The notes under the pieces are model-generated. The model was given only the letters and a program-made list of their open reading frames with translations, ran no database searches and was not told where the DNA came from. 28,105 bases of DNA from positions 1 to 28,105 of the forward strand of contig CAMYCE010000018.1 of NCBI GenBank assembly GCA_947254205.1. The letters run 5' to 3'. A program made the translations under genes and the position numbers. Numbering within the stretch: the stretch's first letter is position 1; the number at the start of each line of letters is the position of its first letter. The DNA comes from an uncultured Prevotellaceae bacterium. GTDB lineage: Bacteria; Bacteroidota; Bacteroidia; Bacteroidales; Muribaculaceae. Positions 22,308-28,105 of this stretch are shown here, one piece after another.

Positions 22308-23418
22308 TATATCAAAATCTTATATGCAGAGTATCCCCAATCATCAACCACCCCTACTCTCGAAAGATATATCCTGCCACATTCTGTTGGTGGGTCCCAA
22401 CTATAAAAATCCTCGCGGAGGAATCTCTCAAGTTTTAAATATTTATTCTCAATATTTTGCATCTTTCAAGTTCATCGCAACATGGACCCAGGGAAGCAGA
22501 ATCAAGAAATTGTGGTGTAGCATTATTGCCATAATTAAACTTATTGTAGCTCTAAGCTCTTCAAAAATTAAAATAGTGCATGTGCATGGAGCAAGTAATG
22601 CAAGTTTTTGGCGCAAAAGTGTAGTTATCTATTTAGCCAAGCTCTGTGGAAAAAAAACCATTTTTCACTTGCATGGAGGCGCCTTCGATAAGTTCAGCCA
22701 TCACCATCATCGAGCTGTGCAACGCCTTTTCAATCATTGTGATGTTGTTGTTGCTATTTCGGCATCGTGGAAACATTTTCTTGAGAATAATTTCAAATGC
22801 AAGCACATAATTATTATTCCCAATATCACAGAATATCCTCAAGGTTGCAATCACACCCCTTCGGGCAAGCCACAACCAGCAACTCTTCTCTTTTTAGGAC
22901 TTGTGTGCAAGCAAAAAGGTGTCTTTGATCTTCTCGATGCCATAGCACTTCACAAAGAAGAATGGATAGGAAAATTAAAACTCATAATAGGAGGTAATGG
23001 CGAAACTGAGAAACTACAGGAATGCATCAAGAAACAACATCTCGAAGAAATTGTTGATTTTAAAGGTTGGGTTACTGGAACCCCAAAAACAGAACTATTC
23101 ACACAGGCTCAAGGGTTTATTTTACCTTCACACATTGAAGGACTTCCGCTTTCAATACTTGAGGCCATGACCTATGGACTTCCCATTCTTGCCACGCCTG
23201 TGGGAGGCATTCCTGAAATTGTGACCAACAACTACAATGGATTTCTCTTTGAAGAGGGCAACACACAAGCTATATATCAGGCACTACACACGTTCACAAA
23301 TATGACAGAGGATGAACGAGCTGAAATGGGTATTAACTCAAAACAAAGAGTCAAGGCACACATGCCTCAAGCCGTGATTAAGCAATTAAAGCAACTTTAT
23401 GAACAACTGCTTAATTAA
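22297..23418 (+). CDS. Family 4 glycosyltransferase
   Basis: A GT-B fold retaining glycosyltransferase of 373 aa. The N-terminal domain has LLVGPNYKNPRGGISQVLNI and HVHGASNASFWRK; the C-terminal domain has LLFLGLVCKQKGVFDLLDAI, then the EX7E motif with E281 and E289 (HIEGLPLSILEAMTYGLPIL) and ATPVGGIPEIV. It probably adds one sugar to the undecaprenyl-linked repeat unit at the cytoplasmic face of the inner membrane; donor and acceptor are unknown. The start overlaps the Wzy-like gene by 11 nt. An unusual HHHH run (about 134-138) lies in the acceptor domain. Confidence 0.9.
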   Translation: MTDSISKSYMQSIPNHQPPLLSKDISCHILLVGPNYKNPRGGISQVLNIYSQYFASFKFIATWTQGSRIKKLWCSIIAIIKLIVALSSSKIKIVHVHGASNASFWRKSVVIYLAKLCGKKTIFHLHGGAFDKFSHHHHRAVQRLFNHCDVVVAISASWKHFLENNFKCKHIIIIPNITEYPQGCNHTPSGKPQPATLLFLGLVCKQKGVFDLLDAIALHKEEWIGKLKLIIGGNGETEKLQECIKKQHLEEIVDFKGWVTGTPKTELFTQAQGFILPSHIEGLPLSILEAMTYGLPILATPVGGIPEIVTNNYNGFLFEEGNTQAIYQALHTFTNMTEDERAEMGINSKQRVKAHMPQAVIKQLKQLYEQLLN

Positions 23419-23426
23419 CTAAGGAC

Positions 23427-24758
23427 ATGGGCATCATGATTCTAAACAAGCTATTTTGGCGAGAATATGCCAAGCATGCTTTGCGAAGCGAACCACTCAT
23501 TCGGCATTGTATGAATGAGGTGGACAGCCTATATGCCATGACTACACAGCAATTGGCCTGTCGCAATAACGATCGCTTCATGCAACTCTTTAAAACAGCT
23601 TATGAAAAGTCTTCTTTTTATCATCAACTCTATGAAAGTCGTGGTGTGACACCGGCTCAAATCCATTCTCTCGACGACCTGCACAAACTCCCAGTCATCA
23701 CCAAAGAAGATGTGCGAAAACATGCACAACACATGAGAGTTTCTCCAACATGGAGACTACTTTCAAATAGAACCAGCGGTACTACAGGCACTCCACTACG
23801 CATCTATGAAGAATGGCACACCGTGTGGATAGAAGAAGCCTATCTCAAATACTACAGGAAAAAATGTGGCTTTAACCATGGCCATGACCTACTTGTGTCG
23901 ATAAGAGGTCAACTTGATCGCAAGCACCAGTCGATCTATATACCCAATTCTCATTGCTTGTTTCTTTCAAGTTTCAACATGAATGAGCACACAGGGAAGC
24001 ATTATTATAATTTAGTGAAACAATACTCACCACGAGCCATTGAAGGTTATCCAAGTGCAATCTACAGGCTGTGTCAAGTGTGGGATAAACTGGGCTTGCA
24101 TCTGCAAATTCCTCTCACATTCACTTCGTCTGAGACCCTCACACCCCAAGTGCGAGCCTACATCGAACATTTTTTGCACACCTCAATCTTCGACCATTAT
24201 GGCAACACCGAGCGTTCAACAGCCTTGAGCGAAACATTTAACCATCAAGGCTACTTTGAAGTGCCTGGATATGGGATTAATGAGTTTCAAGAACAAGGTA
24301 TTATCACCACTTCTCTCATCAATCCTTCTTTTCCTCTCATTCGATACCAAGTCGACGACAAGGTGACACTTTGCTCAAATCACAATTCATGCAGTGTGAT
24401 TGCACCAATTGCACAAAGCATTGACGGACGCACCAGTCAAGCCATCGTTGGCAAAGATGGCACTCCATTCAATGGTGCATCACTCAACTATCTTGCCAAA
24501 AACATTCCCAATGCTCAAGTAGTTCAATTGGTGCAAGATAATGTTGGGTGCATGACTGTGAATATTGTTCCTGCAAATGCCACAAAGTCAATTGACATGA
24601 ACAAAACACACGCAATTATCAATAAACTCATGGGCGGTGACAACATTGACTACACAATAAAAATTATCACCTCCAATCAACTTATATATTCAACACGCAA
24701 CAAGTTACAATTCATTGTTAATCGTTGTTCTTCAACACTCTCTTCAACATCTAAATAG
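23427..24758 (+). CDS. CapK-type AMP-forming adenylating enzyme (PaaK-like)
   Basis: The 443-aa protein belongs to the phenylacetate-CoA-ligase-like family often called CapK in capsule loci. The ATP-binding loop is NRTSGTTGTPLRIYEE (SGTTGTP at 117-123); further motifs are EGYPSAIY, FTSSETLTP, DHYGNTERSTALSE and IRYQVDDKV. These enzymes activate a carboxylate as an acyl-adenylate. No acyl- or peptidyl-carrier gene is seen nearby. It may prepare an acid or amino acid for attachment to the glycan, but its substrate is unknown. Two starts are possible: ATG 23427, or ATG 23436, which lies 10 nt after AAGGA (23421-23425) and has the better spacing. It lies 8 bp after the GT4 gene. Confidence 0.85.
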   Translation: MGIMILNKLFWREYAKHALRSEPLIRHCMNEVDSLYAMTTQQLACRNNDRFMQLFKTAYEKSSFYHQLYESRGVTPAQIHSLDDLHKLPVITKEDVRKHAQHMRVSPTWRLLSNRTSGTTGTPLRIYEEWHTVWIEEAYLKYYRKKCGFNHGHDLLVSIRGQLDRKHQSIYIPNSHCLFLSSFNMNEHTGKHYYNLVKQYSPRAIEGYPSAIYRLCQVWDKLGLHLQIPLTFTSSETLTPQVRAYIEHFLHTSIFDHYGNTERSTALSETFNHQGYFEVPGYGINEFQEQGIITTSLINPSFPLIRYQVDDKVTLCSNHNSCSVIAPIAQSIDGRTSQAIVGKDGTPFNGASLNYLAKNIPNAQVVQLVQDNVGCMTVNIVPANATKSIDMNKTHAIINKLMGGDNIDYTIKIITSNQLIYSTRNKLQFIVNRCSSTLSSTSK

Positions 24759-24761
24759 ATT

Positions 24762-25499
24762 ATGATACCTAAAGTTATACATTACTGCTGGTTTGGCCAC
24801 AATCCTCTCCCCAAGTTGGCCTCCCAATGCATTGCGTCGTGGCGACAACACATGCCCGACTATGAAATTATAGAATGGAATGAAGATAACTTTGACGTGA
24901 ACATGACACCTTATTCACGCGATGCCTATGCAGCTGGCAAGTATGCTTTTGTGAGTGATTTTGCACGATTTTGGATCTTATACAAGTATGGAGGCATATA
25001 CTTCGACACCGACGTAGAAGCTTTACAACCCATTGACCCCATCTTAAAGCAAGGTGCATTTATGGGAGTAGAAAATCAAATTCTTCGCCCTACCGATAGG
25101 TTGCGAGTTGCTCCTGGATTGGGACTGGCCTGCGAAGCTGGAATGCCTGTAATCGGAGATATTATCAACATGTATAAAAACACCGAGTTTAAAATCGAGC
25201 AAAATGGCAGCTTTATAACAGTTGTCACTCTTGTTTCAAACTTTTTATATCAACGCGGACTCCTCTCAACAAATGAGATACAAAACGTTGAAGGATTAAA
25301 TATATATCCAGCCGAATACTTTGCTGCACGCAGCAATGGTGAAATGGTGATTAAGCGCACTCAAAATTCCTATTGTATTCATCACTATGCTATGAGCTGG
25401 ACTCCCAAATCCTATCAATGGAAAAAAAGAATACAACGTCACCTGCCCCACTGGTTCAACCACACACTCATCACTATCAAGCGGTTTTTGCTTGGTTGA
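24762..25499 (+). CDS. GT32-type glycosyltransferase (DXD motif)
   Basis: The 245-aa protein begins MIPKVIHYCWFGHNPLP and contains MPDYEIIEWNEDNF, YAFVSDFARFWILYKYGG and IYFDTDVEAL, the DXD motif of GT32/OCH1-like transferases with a metal-bound nucleotide sugar. The WFG start and length are typical of the capsular members in Bacteroidetes. It is predicted cytoplasmic, perhaps held at the membrane by its basic C-terminus (KKRIQRHLPH...IKRFLLG). Donor and linkage are unknown. It starts 3 bp after the CapK-type gene. Confidence 0.9.
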   Translation: MIPKVIHYCWFGHNPLPKLASQCIASWRQHMPDYEIIEWNEDNFDVNMTPYSRDAYAAGKYAFVSDFARFWILYKYGGIYFDTDVEALQPIDPILKQGAFMGVENQILRPTDRLRVAPGLGLACEAGMPVIGDIINMYKNTEFKIEQNGSFITVVTLVSNFLYQRGLLSTNEIQNVEGLNIYPAEYFAARSNGEMVIKRTQNSYCIHHYAMSWTPKSYQWKKRIQRHLPHWFNHTLITIKRFLLG

Positions 25500-25525
25500 A
25501 ATTAAGTGTTTTTATTGTAACTTTG
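25495..25525 (+). promoter_or_regulatory. Candidate internal promoter before the Wzx-like gene
   Basis: GTTG (25495-25498), a 19-bp spacer and a perfect -7 box TAACTTTG (25518-25525). The start would be near 25532, giving a leader of about 30 nt before ATG 25563. The 63-bp gap here is one of the larger gaps inside the operon. Confidence 0.42.
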
Positions 25526-25562
25526 TAATGTTGCAAAACTTTGTGAGCAATCTATTATTTAC

Positions 25563-26921
25563 ATGGATATGATAGCCTTTGTGAAGCGGCGTCTCAATGA
25601 GGGAGGACTGCGCACTCAAAAAATTCGCAAAAACATTGGCGCTTCCTTTTTGCTCAAGGGAGTGGGCGTTGCCACGTCGCTACTGCTCATTCCCACCACT
25701 ATTCACTATGTCAACCCCACACGATATGGCATTTGGCTCACCCTTAGCTCTATCGTGGCATGGATAGCCTATTTTGATTTAGGTCTCACCTTAGGCTTTA
25801 AAAATTGTTTTGCGCAGGCTATGGCCATGGGCAATCGCGAGTTGGCCAAGCAACAAGTGAGCACAACAATGGCTCTCATGGCCTTGCTTTTTGCTCCCTT
25901 GTGTGTGGTGTTGCTTGCCATCAACCAATTTCTTGATTGGACTTCCCTCATCAATGTTGATTCTTCCTATGGCACCGAGTTGAGAAGGGTGTTCAATGTG
26001 CTCATTGTGTGCTTTTGTAGCGACATGGTGATGCGTGTGATTGGCACCATGCTCGATGCCGACCAGCGTCCGGCTCTGCGTTCACTCATTTTCACCATAG
26101 GGCAAGTGCTCTCGCTGGCAGTCATCTACTGCATGACGTTTATATTGCCGGGGAGCCTTGTGTCGCTCTCTTTTGCTTTTTCGGCACTGCCCCTGCTCGT
26201 CACTCTCGTCGCTTCGTTCGTTATTTTCTCAAATAAACGTTATCGTAGCCTCACCCCCCGATTGAGTGCCATCAATTTCAAGCTCACCAAGCAAATCATG
26301 AATCTTGGTGTGCAATTTTTCGTCATCATGATTTCATTGTTGGTGATTTTCCAGTGCATCAATGTGATAATTTCACGCACCATGAGTCCGCTTGCAGTGA
26401 CACAATATAATGTGGCCTTCAAATATTTCAATGTGCTCTACATGCTATTTTCCATTATCTTAGCACCATTTTGGGCAGCATTCACCGATGCCTACACCAG
26501 CCATGACCAAGCTTGGATGAAAAAGGCCCTTACCACACTCGAACGCTTGTGGCTGTTGTCGTTGCCGGTCATGATTGTGATGCTCTTGCTCTCGCCATGG
26601 TTCTATGACATGTGGGTGGGTGGTCAGGTGCAAGTGCCCTTTAGCCTCTCGGCAAGTGTGGCGTGCTATGTGTTGTCGATTATGCTGGGAGGGCTCTACA
26701 TGTATCCCATCAATGGCACTGGCAAGGTGAGGATTCAGCTTTATATCTATGTGGGTTTTGCCATGTGTAGCATTCCCATCATGACCATGGCCTGCAAGCA
26801 CTATGGCATTGAGGTGATGCTCCTTGTGCCCACTGTGGTCTATCTCACACAAGCCTTTTTTGGACGCATTCAGCTCAAGCGTTTAATCAATGGCAAGGCC
26901 AAAGGATTGTGGAACAAATAG
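25563..26921 (+). CDS. Wzx-like polysaccharide flippase (MOP superfamily)
   Basis: The 452-aa protein has about 12 predicted spans and the N-terminal pattern NIGASFLLKGVGVATSLLLI followed by PTTIHYVNPTRYGIWLTLSS, typical of Wzx/MATE-type lipid-linked oligosaccharide flippases. It would move undecaprenyl-linked repeat units outward for polymerisation. Base composition differs from its neighbours: three hand-counted 60-base blocks have 31-34 G+C of 60 (25861, 26161, 26581), versus 22 (24601, CapK-type), 21 (22561, GT4) and 23 (27001, GT11). Together with the candidate promoter this suggests a separate history or module boundary. Confidence 0.88.
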   Translation: MDMIAFVKRRLNEGGLRTQKIRKNIGASFLLKGVGVATSLLLIPTTIHYVNPTRYGIWLTLSSIVAWIAYFDLGLTLGFKNCFAQAMAMGNRELAKQQVSTTMALMALLFAPLCVVLLAINQFLDWTSLINVDSSYGTELRRVFNVLIVCFCSDMVMRVIGTMLDADQRPALRSLIFTIGQVLSLAVIYCMTFILPGSLVSLSFAFSALPLLVTLVASFVIFSNKRYRSLTPRLSAINFKLTKQIMNLGVQFFVIMISLLVIFQCINVIISRTMSPLAVTQYNVAFKYFNVLYMLFSIILAPFWAAFTDAYTSHDQAWMKKALTTLERLWLLSLPVMIVMLLLSPWFYDMWVGGQVQVPFSLSASVACYVLSIMLGGLYMYPINGTGKVRIQLYIYVGFAMCSIPIMTMACKHYGIEVMLLVPTVVYLTQAFFGRIQLKRLINGKAKGLWNK

Positions 26922-26958
26922 ACAAAATAGTAACAATCAAAAAAGGGCTTAACAAACT

Positions 26959-28020
26959 ATGAAAGTAATACACATCGAGTCGGGACTTGGCAATCAAATG
27001 CTCAGCTATTGTGAGTATCTTGCTATCAAGAAAATGAACCCTTGCGATGATTGCTATATCGAAACTCTCATCTATGACATTCCAGAGTGCAACGACGTGA
27101 TATGCCAATGGAATGGCTATGAACTTGATCGCATATTTGGCATCAATCCACCCAACATTGAGCAAGCATTCTCACCAACGCAATGGCAACAAGTGAAACA
27201 AGATGTAGAAAACAGCAAGTTTTGGCTTCACAACTGGAACTACCCCATTGCCATCACCCAAGCACTCAACAAGGCTGGGCTCGACATAAAAAACTTTAGA
27301 GGCAACTTTGAAGATGGCAAAACCACTCCCAAAACCAATATTGAAGCGCAAAAGGGGCTGTCGCTCATCACACGATTTGGACGCACCCGGCTGGGAGACT
27401 TTGTGAGACGACACTACTATAAAATTAGGGAGCCACATTTTGTTGCACACGCAGCCTGTCCCGATAAATTATTTGTCAAGTCCAATCAATCTCTTTTCAC
27501 CGGTCAAAGGCTCTCATTTAAATTTCGGAATAACAATCTTGAAGAAATCGAGGACCAAGTGCGTAATGCCTTCACTTTTGCCCCTTTTAGCGACCAACGC
27601 AATGTAGCGATGATGCAATTTTTGCAATCGTGCAATGCAGTGGCCATTCATGCACGCATGGGCGACATGTATTCGAGCGAGAGTGTGGTGTATAAATATG
27701 GCTATTTTAAACGTGCTGTCAACTACATTAAACGGCATGTTGAAGCCCCTGTTTTTGTGTTCTTCACCAACACCGGGAGCATTGAGTGGTGCAAAACGCA
27801 TGGCAACGTGTTTGGGCTTGATTTTTCACGCGACCAAGTTCATTTTGTAGATTGGAATAAAGACACCGAGAGCTATCGCGACATGCAACTCATGGCCTAT
27901 TGCAAGCATGCCATCATCACCGAGAGCAGTTTTGGCTGGTGGGGAAGTTTCTTTATCACCAACCCCAACAAAATCACGATCTCTCCCCTACTCACCATCA
28001 ACACCACTCATCACTGCTGA
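26959..28020 (+). CDS. GT11-family (alpha-1,2-fucosyltransferase-like) glycosyltransferase
   Basis: The 353-aa protein shows GT11 hallmarks: SGLGNQMLSY (residues 8-17), the donor-binding motif HARMGD (231-236; usually HxRxGD) and SSFGWWGSFF (323-332). GT11 members mostly transfer fucose from GDP-fucose with alpha-1,2 linkage, so fucose or a similar deoxyhexose in the repeat unit is plausible. The middle (about 110-200) is longer and less typical than in short bacterial FutC-like enzymes. It lies 37 bp after the Wzx-like gene. No GDP-fucose synthesis gene is present in this window. Confidence 0.88.
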   Translation: MKVIHIESGLGNQMLSYCEYLAIKKMNPCDDCYIETLIYDIPECNDVICQWNGYELDRIFGINPPNIEQAFSPTQWQQVKQDVENSKFWLHNWNYPIAITQALNKAGLDIKNFRGNFEDGKTTPKTNIEAQKGLSLITRFGRTRLGDFVRRHYYKIREPHFVAHAACPDKLFVKSNQSLFTGQRLSFKFRNNNLEEIEDQVRNAFTFAPFSDQRNVAMMQFLQSCNAVAIHARMGDMYSSESVVYKYGYFKRAVNYIKRHVEAPVFVFFTNTGSIEWCKTHGNVFGLDFSRDQVHFVDWNKDTESYRDMQLMAYCKHAIITESSFGWWGSFFITNPNKITISPLLTINTTHHC

Positions 28021-28022
28021 TT

Positions 28023-28105
28023 GTGACAGAGCAACAACAAAGAAAAAAGATTAAACCCAAATCGGTCATTAGGCCGCATGAAGATAATATTTTGGGCTTT
28101 TCTTC
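28023..28105 (+). CDS. Start of the next polysaccharide-operon gene (partial, start ambiguous)
   Basis: After the GT11 stop the frame from GTG 28023 stays open to the end of the window (MTEQQQRKKIKPKSVIRPHE, then DNILGFS), suggesting a new gene starting almost directly after it. A second option is ATG 28078 in another frame (MKIIFWAFL). Too little sequence is present to choose or to assign a function. Confidence 0.3.
   Translation, partial: MTEQQQRKKIKPKSVIRPHEDNILGFS

Noticed and set aside
26460..26852. Minus-strand His-rich ORF (130 aa) opposite the Wzx-like gene
   Set aside because: The His-rich composition comes from reading the G/C-rich membrane-protein codons backwards, and the sense frame is a clear flippase.
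1..28105. CRISPR array, tRNA or rRNA genes
   Set aside because: No regularly spaced repeats and no tRNA or rRNA signature were recognised on either strand.

Overview
The window looks like a chromosomal contig from a Bacteroidales bacterium, with a Prevotellaceae- or Muribaculaceae-like gut lineage as the best guess. Four things point there: an LpxC protein fused to a FabZ domain, a DAHP synthase fused to a chorismate mutase, repeated matches to the Bacteroidetes promoter (-33 TTTG, -7 TAnnTTTG), and a Wza/Wzc-type surface polysaccharide operon. Positions 1-46 are not biological. They are an untrimmed Illumina Nextera adapter with an i5 index, and they cut off the lpxC-fabZ gene.

Left host flank (47-3616): three leftward genes, lpxC-fabZ (partial), lpxD and DAHP synthase/chorismate mutase. 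Prophage (3617-8949): a compact, apparently intact integrated microvirus of about 5.3 kb, resembling the Alpavirinae-type proviruses known in Bacteroidetes. All its genes point rightward: an 80-aa unknown protein, a 51-aa lipoprotein, pilot protein VP2, a 23-aa Arg/Lys-rich J-like peptide, HUH replication initiator VP4, capsid VP1, a 41-aa single-span membrane protein, and a likely VP3 scaffold. A 434-bp hairpin-rich non-coding region follows. There is no integrase. Both ends are dif-like 11-6-11 sites, which implies integration by host XerC/XerD.

Right host flank (8950-14100): a PAP2 phosphatase, then smpB and a membrane protein (leftward), a LolC/LolE-type permease (rightward), a shared terminator, and lepA (leftward). 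Surface polysaccharide region (14159-28105): an alpha-barrel-like protein of unknown role and a WecG-type transferase, then a 427-bp leader with a near-consensus promoter, an immediate hairpin, a G9 tract and a small ORF. The operon that follows encodes a Wza-like exporter, a Wzc-like kinase/copolymerase, WecC, a Wzy-like polymerase, GT4, a CapK-type adenylating enzyme, GT32, a Wzx-like flippase, a GT11 transferase and the start of another gene. WecC with WecG suggests a ManNAcA-containing polymer, and GT11 suggests fucose or a similar deoxyhexose. The epimerase (wecB) and the initiating transferase must lie elsewhere.

The most interesting part is the provirus. In the circular phage, a candidate promoter would lie just upstream of attP and drive the phage genes. 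Integration cuts between the two, so the provirus promoter points out across attR toward the host PAP2 gene. Its overlooked small genes (lipoprotein, J-like peptide, membrane peptide) are the best candidates for undescribed functions.
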